Below, one piece after another: positions 8,343 through 18,292 of a DNA stretch of 64,000 nucleotides (within the stretch, counting starts at the first letter, position 1; every line of letters starts with the position of its first letter). The translations under genes were made by a program, and so were the position numbers. A model generated the notes under the pieces. That model was given only the letters and a program-made list of their open reading frames with translations, ran no database searches and had not been told where the DNA came from. Source of the stretch: Marinifilum breve (GTDB taxonomy: Bacteria; Bacteroidota; Bacteroidia; Bacteroidales; Marinifilaceae); contig NZ_QFLI01000007.1 of the NCBI RefSeq assembly GCF_003202155.1, forward strand, positions 124,001-188,000, read 5' to 3'.

Positions 8343-10547
8343 TTAGAACCAATAACCAAGACTCACATAATTCAACACCTTATCTTTTTTGTTGGAATAC
8401 ATTAATGAAAATTCCATTGGACCAATTAAACTATTATAGGAATAAGTTAAAGCAACACCTCTAATCCATTCTCCACTCTCGAAAGATCTATTAATATCGT
8501 CACTTAACCTACCAAAATTAGCCTTAAATATTAAATAGTTATTTCGAAACAATTCATACTGAAAGTCAGTTCTAAAAATAAATGAATTGTTTGAATTCAT
8601 CTCCATTCTTTCTAATCCCACAAATGGCATTTGAATATCAAAATAATCGGTCTGATCAATACCCCCTGTATAAGTTTTAAAAAAATCCGGAATACTTTTT
8701 CCCCAAACAACTCTAGCGTAAGCTTTGGGATAAACCGTGAACGTAGGACTTATGCTAATAGCTTTTTGAAATTTTAGATAAGCAATAGAAGCCGGTCTTT
8801 CCATGCCATCAAGTCTGGCTCCATTATTTGTTACCAATTTATATTCGCCATATAAACTAACTCCTTTTTTTGGATAATAAGCTTTCTCGTGTGAGTCAAT
8901 CCTTAAGAAGGCATAATATGAGAAAAAATAGTCGTCGGTACCCTCCAATTCAACATCGGGTAGGCTATAATTTGACTGTAGATTATAATATTCTGCTTTG
9001 GCTCCAATTCCCACCGAATACGATTCTCTTAAAATGGAATGAGTATTCACATCTAGTTTGTAGTAATCTAAATCATAGTTTCCTATTTTTTTACCATCCT
9101 CAAATCCATCAACCTGCCAATCATTATATTCAGCTTGTATAGTAATACCTGGTTTTAAGCCATTATCTATCGCATAAGTTGTTACAAACCTTGGGTTCTC
9201 AGCCAACTTTAAATCAAAAGACAAATGCGACCCACTTCTCAATTTATTTCTAAAAGTAGTATTTAATAGGACTCCCGCTTTGTTATCTGAATCATATCTT
9301 AATCCTACATTAAACCTCTTTGTAGTTCTCTCTTTTACCCTAACCTGAAGCGATTTGGTTTTGTTCCCAACCAATTTAAAATCTACATTATCGAAATACC
9401 TGCTTCCAAAACTTCTGTTTATTCCTTTCTTTAGCTGATGCAGTGAAACTTCTCCCGGAGTATCCAGGTTTAATTTACCAGCAAGCAAAGATTTACTTAC
9501 TTCGTTTAAGCCTTCAAATTCTATATTTTTAACGTAGTAGGTTGTACTATCAACAGGAGGTTTGTATTTTTTTATTTTCTTCTTTTTTAGTTGATATTTT
9601 TCTTTTAATTCTTTCAGTTCAGGAATATACTTTCTTCCAATTTCTTCCCCTTTACGAATTAAAGAATCAGCTTCATTAAAACTCCCTACAGAATAATTAT
9701 TTATATCAGGCTTGATGTACACATCCACAAAATCTATATTCTTCTTGAATTCATTCAAAGCCATTAAAGAAACCGTTTGATTGATAATATCAAGAAACGA
9801 ATTTAATTCCTCCTTTGATTTTGGTCCCGATTGTACATCAACGCCAATTACTATATCAGCTCCCATATCAACAACTTCCTTTACAGGAAAATTATTTACC
9901 ATTCCTCCATCAACTAGTAATCGTCCATCAATTTCGATAGGTGAAAAAACTGTTGGTATAGCCATACTGGCTCTCATGGCTTCAGGAAGATAACCTTTAT
10001 CGAGAATTACTGCTTCTCCCGTTTCAATATCTGTAGCTACACATACAAATGGAATGGGCAGATTTTTAAAATTATTTACATCATGATAATCTATCGATAA
10101 TCTCTCAAACAAATTAATCACATTTTGACCACTAACAATACCACTTGGTAATTGAATTCCTTTTGGTTTTATAGGAAAAGACAATACATGTCGTTCATAG
10201 TTTTGCTTCTCATGAAATGGAACATATTTTCTGGAAATTTCATCTGCCAACAATTTATCCCAATTTTGACTTAGAATCATCTCTTCAATCTGATCAGCAG
10301 AATAGCCTATAGAATAGAATCCACCAATAATGCTTCCCATACTTGTACCAGCAATATAATCAATGGGTATTTCTAATTCATCGATAACTTTTAGTACACC
10401 AACATGAGCAAATCCTTTGGCACCTCCACCACTTAGTACTAAACCAATTTTTGGTCTTTTTTTATTTTTAAGAGTATCTGATTTTAATTTAGCTGATGAT
10501 ATAGAAGCCAGAGATAGAAGAAGAATTAGTAGTAATGAATGTTTCAT
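8343..10547 (-). CDS. Patatin-like phospholipase with POTRA and surface-antigen barrel
   Basis: Two-part outer-membrane protein. After a signal peptide (start chosen at 10547, 'MKHSLLLILLLSLASISSA'; a longer in-frame start at 10577 would overlap the upstream gene) comes a patatin domain. It shows 'GLVLSGGGAKGFAHVGVLK' (oxyanion hole), nucleophile 'GTSMGS' (GxSxG) and the catalytic-dyad Asp in 'DGGMVNNFPV'. A POTRA-like segment ('YYVKNIEFEGLNEVSKSLLAGKLN...') and a C-terminal 16-strand BamA/TamA-type barrel follow, ending 'YVSLGYWF'. The architecture resembles PlpD/RssA-like type Vd proteins. The likely activity is a phospholipase at the cell surface or periplasm. Confidence 0.9.
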   Translation of the reverse strand: MKHSLLLILLLSLASISSAKLKSDTLKNKKRPKIGLVLSGGGAKGFAHVGVLKVIDELEIPIDYIAGTSMGSIIGGFYSIGYSADQIEEMILSQNWDKLLADEISRKYVPFHEKQNYERHVLSFPIKPKGIQLPSGIVSGQNVINLFERLSIDYHDVNNFKNLPIPFVCVATDIETGEAVILDKGYLPEAMRASMAIPTVFSPIEIDGRLLVDGGMVNNFPVKEVVDMGADIVIGVDVQSGPKSKEELNSFLDIINQTVSLMALNEFKKNIDFVDVYIKPDINNYSVGSFNEADSLIRKGEEIGRKYIPELKELKEKYQLKKKKIKKYKPPVDSTTYYVKNIEFEGLNEVSKSLLAGKLNLDTPGEVSLHQLKKGINRSFGSRYFDNVDFKLVGNKTKSLQVRVKERTTKRFNVGLRYDSDNKAGVLLNTTFRNKLRSGSHLSFDLKLAENPRFVTTYAIDNGLKPGITIQAEYNDWQVDGFEDGKKIGNYDLDYYKLDVNTHSILRESYSVGIGAKAEYYNLQSNYSLPDVELEGTDDYFFSYYAFLRIDSHEKAYYPKKGVSLYGEYKLVTNNGARLDGMERPASIAYLKFQKAISISPTFTVYPKAYARVVWGKSIPDFFKTYTGGIDQTDYFDIQMPFVGLERMEMNSNNSFIFRTDFQYELFRNNYLIFKANFGRLSDDINRSFESGEWIRGVALTYSYNSLIGPMEFSLMYSNKKDKVLNYVSLGYWF

Positions 10548-10566
10548 TCTGATATTTTTGTTCAAT

Positions 10567-12933
10567 TTAATTTTCAATTTTTAAATCTTCGGCAAGTTTC
10601 AATACATCCTTCTCTTTCCCGCCTTTCACTTTAACACGAATTGCTCTTAATCCATATACTCCCTGTAAATCCTCCAAAGTATGATACTCAATTTGATCTT
10701 CAAAATAACCTGCGGATATTAAATACTCTAAATATCTTTGGTATTCCGCTATTTCTTTCTCCTGACTAAAAATAATAGCCAACATACCTGGTTGAGTTAA
10801 TCGCTCATTAGTTCCTTTAATCTTTGCTTTATCAATTCTCTTCTTTACAATTTCATAGCGAATATTGTAAGCCCCATCTACATCAAACTTCTTCTCATCC
10901 TGACGGAATCGAATTGCCAAAGGTTGACTATGAACCAAAATCAATCCAGTTGTATCCATTGGTATTGGTAAAGACCTCTTTAAAACTTCAGCCTTTCTAG
11001 CCAGTTCAGCACTTACAATAAGTTGCCATAGCCTCAAATTTTTAAGATAAATCCTGTCAAAATTCAAATTGTTAGCTATGCTTTCGCCAATATAAATATT
11101 GTGCTCAACTCCATCGGTTCTATATTTCTCAAAGTAATGAGGAAACATTGTCTGAGCTTTTTCTTCTTCTTTTTCAAGATACGTTGTGACACAATCATTA
11201 ATAATACCCAAACTATCCTCGAAATCCTTTCTTCTTTTATATACAAGGTTTAGATCAGGATCAATATTCTTCTTATAATTTTGAATAGCTGTTTTCACTA
11301 ATGGCCCATTCTCCTCAAAATGTGGGAAAAGAGGTTCTATATCGTGTCGAATAAAATTAAGCACATTCATTTCATCTCCTGAAGATACCCCTTTCTTAAT
11401 GCCATCCTTGAAATAATCAATTTTATAAATTAATTGATCGTAAATTGGCATCGCTTTAACTTCGTTTACACTCAGCACTACATTACGAACCAAATCCAAC
11501 TGCTCTAATAAATCATCTTGTATGGTTTGGTTTCTGATAACTGACGAATGTCTTACGTCAATTGCACCATACAAAGGATAAACATTTGGAAATACAATTT
11601 CCTCCATCTGAGATGGTTCTCCACTTTCTTTTTTCAATAACAAATTAGATGCAGCCCTTGCAAAGCGCCACTCAACACTTGGATGAATCGCTGTACACTC
11701 TTCTTTAATTATAGCCTCAATCCTATTTTGAAGTTCTTCACTTGTTCTCTGAATAGCAATAGAGAATACAGGAATAATATCTTTAATTACACGTAGATTT
11801 GAAAATGTAATATCATAGGCTTTATTCGATCCTAATTCCATTACACCCACCAACTCATTTTCGTTATAAAGGGGTACAATAGCTATATTTCTAATCCCTT
11901 CATCAAGTAAGGCCAACTCTAATTTATTTGGATTCTCTCTTTTCGAAAGATCATTAATTAAAACTGGCATACCTTGTATTCCAGCTTCTTCATAAATGGT
12001 TCCCCTGTAATCTTCGCAACTAAAACGGTCTACACTTAAAAATCCATGCCAAAAGTCAGATGGATTTTCTACATTCCCTTCGTTCATCCCAAATGCAATT
12101 ATCCCTAGTTTTAGATTTGGCAATTCAAGAAGAGACCTGATATTTTGCTCTAATTGATTAAAATTATTTCTCTTAATAATTGAAGATTTCTCCAACAATT
12201 GAGATTTCAGCGAGGAAATCACCTCTATTTGACTCACGTCAACATATCTAAATGGCAAAAACCCTGAAAATTTGAACTTATCCAGAGGTAAAGTTTCCAG
12301 CCAAAAATCCATATCCAAAGGATTATTAATCATTTTATGCAGCTGCTCTTCACTCAATTTAGGAAGCTTACCACTATAGGTAATATCAATACAAGATTTT
12401 TCAAATTCAAGCTTATAATACTTAACCAACTCATTAAGTTTATCGGTCACCTTATACATGAACAGATATCCAATGCCTAACTCAAAATTATAATACCTTT
12501 TAAGAATCATTGAATAAGCATAAAACAGCATACTAAATGTCTTAAAACACTTATCTTGCTCCTTTTGCTCGACCATTTCAACGATCAAATTTTCATTTCC
12601 GTATAGTTCCAGGTATTTCGGGGTAAAATAAAAGTTCTGATCATCAAAAGGAGTAGCAACTACCCCAATTTCTTCACGATACTGAACAGGAGTAAAGAAA
12701 TACCCCATTAAAATGTGGATTTCATCTTTAAATCTGTCCACATCATTTACATCAAAATCTGCACTTGCTAACTCAGGCTTCTCCTCTACGAGTTTTAGAA
12801 TAGACTCTCCTTGAATATCAAGGCTGCCATTTATTTTTTTTTGCTCCTTTAACTTCTTAATTAATGGAACAAAACTAAGTGATTTCTTAAATGGAACTTC
12901 CTCTATGCTAAGCTTTAACCGATCCAGTTTCAT
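10567..12933 (-). CDS. GAF-domain protein of unknown function
   Basis: 788 residues, no signal peptide and no membrane helix, so probably cytosolic. A GAF-like domain spans roughly 270-405: 'ISVDRFSCEDYRGTIYEEAGIQGMPVLIND', then 'AIVPLYNENELVGVMELGSNKAYDITFSNL'. The flanking regions are long, charged and helical and match no family known to me. No catalytic output domain (kinase, cyclase, HD) is visible. It lies immediately upstream of the patatin-barrel gene with a short gap and is probably co-transcribed with it. What the GAF domain senses is unknown. Confidence 0.75.
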   Translation of the reverse strand: MKLDRLKLSIEEVPFKKSLSFVPLIKKLKEQKKINGSLDIQGESILKLVEEKPELASADFDVNDVDRFKDEIHILMGYFFTPVQYREEIGVVATPFDDQNFYFTPKYLELYGNENLIVEMVEQKEQDKCFKTFSMLFYAYSMILKRYYNFELGIGYLFMYKVTDKLNELVKYYKLEFEKSCIDITYSGKLPKLSEEQLHKMINNPLDMDFWLETLPLDKFKFSGFLPFRYVDVSQIEVISSLKSQLLEKSSIIKRNNFNQLEQNIRSLLELPNLKLGIIAFGMNEGNVENPSDFWHGFLSVDRFSCEDYRGTIYEEAGIQGMPVLINDLSKRENPNKLELALLDEGIRNIAIVPLYNENELVGVMELGSNKAYDITFSNLRVIKDIIPVFSIAIQRTSEELQNRIEAIIKEECTAIHPSVEWRFARAASNLLLKKESGEPSQMEEIVFPNVYPLYGAIDVRHSSVIRNQTIQDDLLEQLDLVRNVVLSVNEVKAMPIYDQLIYKIDYFKDGIKKGVSSGDEMNVLNFIRHDIEPLFPHFEENGPLVKTAIQNYKKNIDPDLNLVYKRRKDFEDSLGIINDCVTTYLEKEEEKAQTMFPHYFEKYRTDGVEHNIYIGESIANNLNFDRIYLKNLRLWQLIVSAELARKAEVLKRSLPIPMDTTGLILVHSQPLAIRFRQDEKKFDVDGAYNIRYEIVKKRIDKAKIKGTNERLTQPGMLAIIFSQEKEIAEYQRYLEYLISAGYFEDQIEYHTLEDLQGVYGLRAIRVKVKGGKEKDVLKLAEDLKIEN

Positions 12934-13061
12934 AATATTTTTAATATTTCCCCGATTTTCAAACTACTAAAGTAGTTCTTTTTGAACATCTGTAAAAGAT
13001 AAAGACGTTATTCTGCCAACAATTAAACCATTTTTAACATCTTCTGTTCTAATATACAAAA

Positions 13062-13095
13062 ATGCGGATAGAAACGCTTTTGAATCCATCCGCAT
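13062..13095 (-). terminator. Terminator after the H-NOX/kinase operon
   Basis: Stem ATGCGGAT / ATCCGCAT with T-run on the minus strand, about 30 bases downstream of the kinase stop codon. Confidence 0.65.
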
Positions 13096-13120
13096 AATAC
13101 AAAATCTCATATTAATTTTC

Positions 13121-16093
13121 TTATTCCAAATATACTTTCAAATCGTTAATAACATTTTCAAATTCCCCGATATGTTTTTCAATTAATTCAATATCGAAAG
13201 ACTGAATTGCCAAATCAAGCTCTTTACAATAATTATCGAGTATGACACACGATTTTTTAAAGGCAAAATCTGATAATTTTTTACTAAAATCTTCAATTTC
13301 ATAGATGATCAAATCGTTTTTGATTTTCTTCCAATCATTAATAAAACCATTCTCTAAACCATCAATAATTTGAGGCAATTTGGCAATACACTCTCCTGAA
13401 AGTTTTACCTCATCTTCAATCACCTGAGCATCTTCAGCATTTAGGTATTTAATTTTCAAAAACTTCTTCAAAACCGCAAAAACATCTTTTCTGAATACGG
13501 GTTTTTGTAAATATTCATCGAAGAGCTTATAAATACGTTCTAACTCATTATTCATGATTGATGCAGTAAATGCTACCACAGGAATGTGATTCCAATCTGG
13601 GTTGTTTCGTATAACTTCTGTAGCATCATAACCATTCATCCCTGGCATCCTGATATCCATAAAAACAATATCTGGTTGTTCCATTTCCATTATCTCAATA
13701 GCCTGTTCGCCACTTTCTGCCTCCAAAAATGTCACATTATCAAATTCAATAATTCTCTTCAAAACCAAAATATTGAATTTCAAATCATCAACAATCAATA
13801 TCTTACATGGCTCAAGCACAAAATCGTTAAGTTCTTTTGCCTTTTGATCTTCTTCCGCCGAAACTTCAGCAATTTTCACATCCTTAAACTTGATTGTAAA
13901 TTTTGACCCTCTTCCTACTTCACTCTTTAAGCTAATTTCTCCATTCAATTTTTTCAGAAGACCACCTACAATAGTTAAGCCTAAACCTGTACCTTCATAA
14001 TACCTATTGCTTTGTCCGCTTTGTTGGGTAAAAGCCTTAAATACATTCTCTTGCTGATCTTCTTTTATACCAATTCCGGTATCTTCTACATTTAAAATGA
14101 GGTTAATTGAGTTTGGGTCGGATGTTTTTACAGCCGAAACAGAAACATGTATGTATCCTTTGGAAGTGAATTTGATAGCATTACCTACCAAATTAAATAA
14201 GATCTGATAAAATCTCACCTCATCCATGTAAATGTAATGCGGAACAGAATGATCTACACTTATATTGAATGCCAAATTATTAGCTTCCAATTTTTGTTTA
14301 AACACCTGCTTTATTTGGTTTATCACAACCTTACATTGCATTGGTTCCAATTCAATATTCATCTTTCCCGATTCGATTTTAGATAAATCAAGAATATCAT
14401 TGATTAGAGCCAAGAGGTTCTTACCACTGGTCATTATAGTATGCAGGTAATTCTTATGCTGAGGATTCTCTACATTCGTATGCAACCATTCGCTAAATCC
14501 CAATATGGCATTCATCGGGGTACGAATTTCGTGAGATACATTTGCGAGGAATTCCGATTTTGCTTTTGAAGCCTGTTCCGCTTTATTCTTCGCAATTTTC
14601 AATTGCTTCTCCTTTGCTTTTAGCTCAGTCACATTTCTAACTATAACAAGTACTTCAGATGATTTAAGCTTTACAAATCGAGCTTCGAAATACTGCATTT
14701 CATGATGATGGAAACTACTAAAATTAAACTCAAAATCTCCTTTTACAATACACTCTTCAATGGAAGAAATAAACGAGTTACTCAAATCATCCGACAAGAC
14801 ATCCACTATTGAATTTACATCAGGTCTATTCAATTTGGCAAAAATACTATCCTCACATCTAGATTTGAAAGATATTACCTTTCCTTCTCTATTCAACCTT
14901 AAAATTTCATCTGGAATCGAATCGATAATGCCTCTATTTTCCTTCTCACTTAATACCAAATCTGTTTGTATTCTATTTCGAAGAAAAGCCGTAGATATTG
15001 TACTGCTTGCCGTCCTTAACAATTCTAATTCAGACTTTGACCATTTGTGATTAGAATCACACTCATCAAACCCGATAAAACCAAATATACTACCAGACTC
15101 TATTAATGGTAAAACAATTATTGATTTTATTTCTTGTGGCTCTAAAATAACCCGAATATCTTCTGGTAATTCCTCAATTTTTTCTGAATAAACAATTCCC
15201 TCTTCATTCAATAACCTTTTCCATGAAGGAATCAATTCATATGGAACATTCTGAAGTTCATTAATTTGAGATTCAATACCGTCATTACACCACTCATAAG
15301 TATTGCTAGTAAATGATCCATCAGTATTATCCTCAAATATATAAACTCTACTCACACCTGTATGCTGGCCAATTATTCTAACAGCTTCCTTCGTATTTGA
15401 TTCAAAATCGGCAATAGAATTATAATTTACCGATATTTCTGTTAAAATTTCTTGTTGCCTCAAGTTTCTGGCTATTTCCAGCTCATTATTTCGACGCTCG
15501 GTAATATTATGAGCTACAACAATAATTTCATTAAAATGACAATTTTTACTTGAAACGACTTCCTCTGTAAGACCAGCAAGAAAACATCTTTTTAAATCAC
15601 ATTCTTGACAGCGATCCTCAGTAAACTGAACATTTACTCTTACCCAAAGAATATTATTTTGCCCTGTAATAATTGGTAAATCATAGTAGCTAATACACTT
15701 GTTTTGAAAAAATTGTCTGGCAAAATATTTAAATATTTTAGATCTATACTTGCTTGGAATAAAGCTTAAAACATTCTGTCCAATAAGCTCTTCTTTTGAT
15801 TGCCCCATTATGGTACTTGCAATCTGATTTACAAAAACCACTTCACCTTTTAAATTGACTTTACAAATAATATCTGTAATACTTTCAACTAAAGTAAAAT
15901 ACTCCTGCTCTGTCTCTTGCAATCTTTGAGTTCTCTCCTCAACCAAGTTCTCCAAATTATTATTGAGTTTCTTTAATTGCTGATTTGATTCATAAAGCTC
16001 GAGAGATTTCTCTTCCAACAATTTTTCGGCTTGCTTTCTCGCAAGTTTCTCACGCTCAATTTTTCGTATTAAAAGGTCAGTTTCTTTGCTCAT
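13121..16093 (-). CDS. Hybrid sensor histidine kinase (PAS-GAF-PAS-HisKA-HATPase-REC)
   Basis: 990 residues, no transmembrane segment, so a cytosolic sensor kinase. Order: coiled coil 5-60; PAS about 62-200 carrying a Cys cluster ('CQECDLKRC' 162-170, C185); GAF about 212-375; a second PAS about 383-492. HisKA follows with phospho-acceptor H521 ('SHEIRTP'), then HATPase with 'NLVGNAIKFT' and 'DTGIGI' / 'GTGLGLTI'. A receiver ('ILIVDD', phospho-acceptor D813 in 'FMDIRMPGMNG') and a helical C-terminal extension of about 100 residues complete the protein. The extension resembles the tails of many Bacteroidota hybrid kinases; no HPt histidine is seen. Its start overlaps the stop of the H-NOX gene by 4 bases (ATGA), so the H-NOX protein is very likely its partner, giving nitric-oxide control of phosphotransfer. 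Confidence 0.93.
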   Translation of the reverse strand: MSKETDLLIRKIEREKLARKQAEKLLEEKSLELYESNQQLKKLNNNLENLVEERTQRLQETEQEYFTLVESITDIICKVNLKGEVVFVNQIASTIMGQSKEELIGQNVLSFIPSKYRSKIFKYFARQFFQNKCISYYDLPIITGQNNILWVRVNVQFTEDRCQECDLKRCFLAGLTEEVVSSKNCHFNEIIVVAHNITERRNNELEIARNLRQQEILTEISVNYNSIADFESNTKEAVRIIGQHTGVSRVYIFEDNTDGSFTSNTYEWCNDGIESQINELQNVPYELIPSWKRLLNEEGIVYSEKIEELPEDIRVILEPQEIKSIIVLPLIESGSIFGFIGFDECDSNHKWSKSELELLRTASSTISTAFLRNRIQTDLVLSEKENRGIIDSIPDEILRLNREGKVISFKSRCEDSIFAKLNRPDVNSIVDVLSDDLSNSFISSIEECIVKGDFEFNFSSFHHHEMQYFEARFVKLKSSEVLVIVRNVTELKAKEKQLKIAKNKAEQASKAKSEFLANVSHEIRTPMNAILGFSEWLHTNVENPQHKNYLHTIMTSGKNLLALINDILDLSKIESGKMNIELEPMQCKVVINQIKQVFKQKLEANNLAFNISVDHSVPHYIYMDEVRFYQILFNLVGNAIKFTSKGYIHVSVSAVKTSDPNSINLILNVEDTGIGIKEDQQENVFKAFTQQSGQSNRYYEGTGLGLTIVGGLLKKLNGEISLKSEVGRGSKFTIKFKDVKIAEVSAEEDQKAKELNDFVLEPCKILIVDDLKFNILVLKRIIEFDNVTFLEAESGEQAIEIMEMEQPDIVFMDIRMPGMNGYDATEVIRNNPDWNHIPVVAFTASIMNNELERIYKLFDEYLQKPVFRKDVFAVLKKFLKIKYLNAEDAQVIEDEVKLSGECIAKLPQIIDGLENGFINDWKKIKNDLIIYEIEDFSKKLSDFAFKKSCVILDNYCKELDLAIQSFDIELIEKHIGEFENVINDLKVYLE

Positions 16094-16632
16094 ACTTCTT
16101 TCTGAATGGTAAATAATACTTCACTTCTATCTTCTACCAACAATTGGGTACTTATACTTGCTTTTTCGTTAAAATAATTCAAACACCCTTGAATTAGTCC
16201 TTCTGCAAAATCAGACATTTTACGTTGAGATGTATAAACCAACTCCAAACAATCGTTAGATCTACTCCTAACTTCTATTTTAGGCAGCTCTGCTTCAGGG
16301 TAAAGCTTCAAAACCTGCACATGAATCGTATCCTCTACTCTACACAAAAAGTCAAATGCATTATTATGACCTTTTATCAAATCTTTATATGCATTACCAA
16401 ATACCCCAAACACATAAACACCATAAGCATAAAATAGTTTTGAAACAGGAAGTTTAGTTTTAGCACTTAGCTGACCTACCAATGCAAACATTTCTTCATG
16501 AGAATAGGTTCCAACCGATGTATAAATACCGTTACTAGGTAAGTTTGTATTTTCAATTATTTGATCGACAGTTTCATACCCAAACTGTTTTTCTACCATT
16601 TCCAAAAATTCACAAAAAACCAATCCTTTCAT
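16090..16632 (-). CDS. H-NOX heme nitric-oxide/oxygen sensor
   Basis: 180 residues, the standard length of a stand-alone bacterial H-NOX (HNOB) protein. The proximal heme ligand is H104 in 'DTIHVQVLKLYPEAELP', and the heme-propionate motif Y-x-S-x-R is present as 'YTSQR' (133-137). The start 'MKGLVFCEFLEMVEKQFG' matches the family opening 'MKGIIF..F...V...FG'. In the family such proteins bind NO and inhibit or modulate a neighbouring histidine kinase or diguanylate cyclase. Here the next gene is a hybrid kinase overlapping by 4 bases, so translational coupling and direct interaction are likely. Confidence 0.92.
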   Translation of the reverse strand: MKGLVFCEFLEMVEKQFGYETVDQIIENTNLPSNGIYTSVGTYSHEEMFALVGQLSAKTKLPVSKLFYAYGVYVFGVFGNAYKDLIKGHNNAFDFLCRVEDTIHVQVLKLYPEAELPKIEVRSRSNDCLELVYTSQRKMSDFAEGLIQGCLNYFNEKASISTQLLVEDRSEVLFTIQKEV

Positions 16633-16801
16633 ATGCAGTTAATAAATTTAAGTAGTTAAAAATTTTACCTAAAAATCTGTTTTTGGTAATAATAAAAATG
16701 ATACGTAAGAACATAAACATGGTTATAATATATGCTTGTTTTTCATGAAAAAAAGTTAGATTAAATTAAACCTTATTCCCAAAAGCATCGTAATAAAGGC
16801 T

Positions 16802-16820
16802 ATTGCCTCAAATGAGGAAT
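16802..16820. promoter_or_regulatory. Palindrome upstream of the receiver-kinase gene
   Basis: CCTCA-AA-TGAGG with partial extension to ATT/AAT, 42 bases before the start codon at 16862, in the divergent spacer. It is a candidate operator; nothing more can be said. Confidence 0.3.
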
Positions 16821-16861
16821 TTATGTTTGACTACTGAAAATAAAAATTTACTTTATAGCCT

Positions 16862-17989
16862 ATGGAATTCAATATTCCGGGAAAAACCCCGACAGTTTTG
16901 GTTGTTGATGACAACCCTAATAACCTTAAGATTGTTGCGCTTACTTTGCGTGAATTAAACTTTAAAATTGTTATTGCTACAAATGGAAAAGATGCACTAG
17001 ATCTGGTTGAACGAACCAATCCGGATTTGATATTATTGGATGTGATGATGCCAGAAATGGATGGTTTCGAAGTGTGTGAAATCCTAAAATCTGAAGAAAA
17101 AAATAAAAACCTCCCAATTATATTTCTAACCGCTGTTGGAGAAAAATCGAAAATTGTAAAAGGATTTGAATTGGGTGGTGTAGATTATATTACAAAACCT
17201 TTTAATAAGGAAGAATTAATAATACGAATTAAGACTCATCTGGAACTTAAGTTTACCAGAGATGAACTTCAAACTACAACAGATCACCTAAGCGATTTAA
17301 ATGAGCTTAAAGATCGTATGTTTTCAGTGATTGGTCATGACTTGCGAGGGCCTCTGGGCAATATTAAAATGACTTTAGAATTATTATCAAAAGGGTTGTT
17401 TGAATACAATAGTGATGATTATAAGGAAACCATGTCCACTCTTGTTCAATCCAGCGAAGAAGTTTCAGAATTGCTTGAAAACCTATTGGGCTGGGCTAAA
17501 TCACAAAGTGGTATTTTAAAGTATCATCCAGAAGAGGTTTCAATGGATAGCTTACTTGAAAGTACTTATTTCATGTTTAAAGGAAACCTAACCCACAAGA
17601 ACATTAGCTTTGAACCAAAAGTACAGGAAAACCTAACGGTCAATACTGATTCCTACATGCTTAAAATGATAATAAAGAATGTAATGTCGAATGCCATTAA
17701 ATTTACTCATGAAGGTGGAAATATAAATATTAGTGCCGAATCTGTTAATGGCGATATTAAAATATCTATAAGTGACAATGGAGTTGGTATTCCAACAGAA
17801 GATATCGCTAAACTATTTGATGATAAAGAACACCTATCCACATATGGCACAAATGGAGAAGCAGGCAGTGGCCTTGGATTAAAGGTAGCCAATAGCTTTG
17901 CAACAAAAATGAATGGAAAACTACTAATTGATAGTAAACTTGGTGAAGGAAGTAAAATCACCTTACAATTACCGGTAAGTAAAAATTAA
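16862..17989 (+). CDS. Receiver-histidine kinase fusion
   Basis: 375 residues, cytosolic. N-terminal receiver: 'VLVVDDNPNNLKIV', phospho-acceptor in 'LILLDVMMPEMDG', and the Lys in 'DYITKPFNKEEL'. A linker helix leads to HisKA ('FSVIGHDLRGPLGNIKM') and HATPase ('NVMSNAIKFTHEGG', 'DNGVGI', 'GSGLGLKV'). A receiver placed before the kinase suggests that it takes phosphate from another kinase; the hybrid kinase encoded divergently nearby is an obvious candidate donor (inference). The gene ends in a strong terminator. Confidence 0.92.
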   Translation: MEFNIPGKTPTVLVVDDNPNNLKIVALTLRELNFKIVIATNGKDALDLVERTNPDLILLDVMMPEMDGFEVCEILKSEEKNKNLPIIFLTAVGEKSKIVKGFELGGVDYITKPFNKEELIIRIKTHLELKFTRDELQTTTDHLSDLNELKDRMFSVIGHDLRGPLGNIKMTLELLSKGLFEYNSDDYKETMSTLVQSSEEVSELLENLLGWAKSQSGILKYHPEEVSMDSLLESTYFMFKGNLTHKNISFEPKVQENLTVNTDSYMLKMIIKNVMSNAIKFTHEGGNINISAESVNGDIKISISDNGVGIPTEDIAKLFDDKEHLSTYGTNGEAGSGLGLKVANSFATKMNGKLLIDSKLGEGSKITLQLPVSKN

Positions 17990-18009
17990 AATAAAACAAA
18001 TATCAAAAA

Positions 18010-18031
18010 GCCCCGAGCTACATCTCGGGGC
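18010..18031 (+). terminator. Terminator of the receiver-kinase gene
   Basis: GCCCCGAG / CTCGGGGC, 6-nt loop, flanked by AAAAA and TTTTT. Confidence 0.9.
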
Positions 18032-18231
18032 TTTTTATCTATGAAAAAACAGGCCTGTGGCCTAACTGGATAAACAATTTTTCTCTTGAATTATACCTAT
18101 AACAGTTACAATTGAATAATGGGTGACAACAAAAATTATTTTTTTGTTTTTTTTAATCATATTCTAGAATCAATTGAATTTCCAACTCAACAAGTTCAAA
18201 GCACCATCCTGGTTCAACAAATTGAAATAAA

Positions 18232-18262
18232 AAACAGGACAAACTTTTCATTTGCCCTGTTT
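18232..18262 (-). terminator. Terminator of the exopolysaccharide operon
   Basis: 12-bp stem with one G-U pair (AAACAGGGCAAA / TTTGTCCTGTTT on the minus strand), 7-nt loop and T-rich tail, 30 bases after the last gene of the long minus-strand cluster. Confidence 0.8.
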
Positions 18263-18292
18263 CTTAAACTGATTTAAAGAAGAGTTACTCCA

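Noticed and set aside
13121-13420. HPt phosphotransfer domain at the end of the hybrid kinase
   Set aside because: Helical and similar in shape, but the required HxLKG-type histidine motif is absent.
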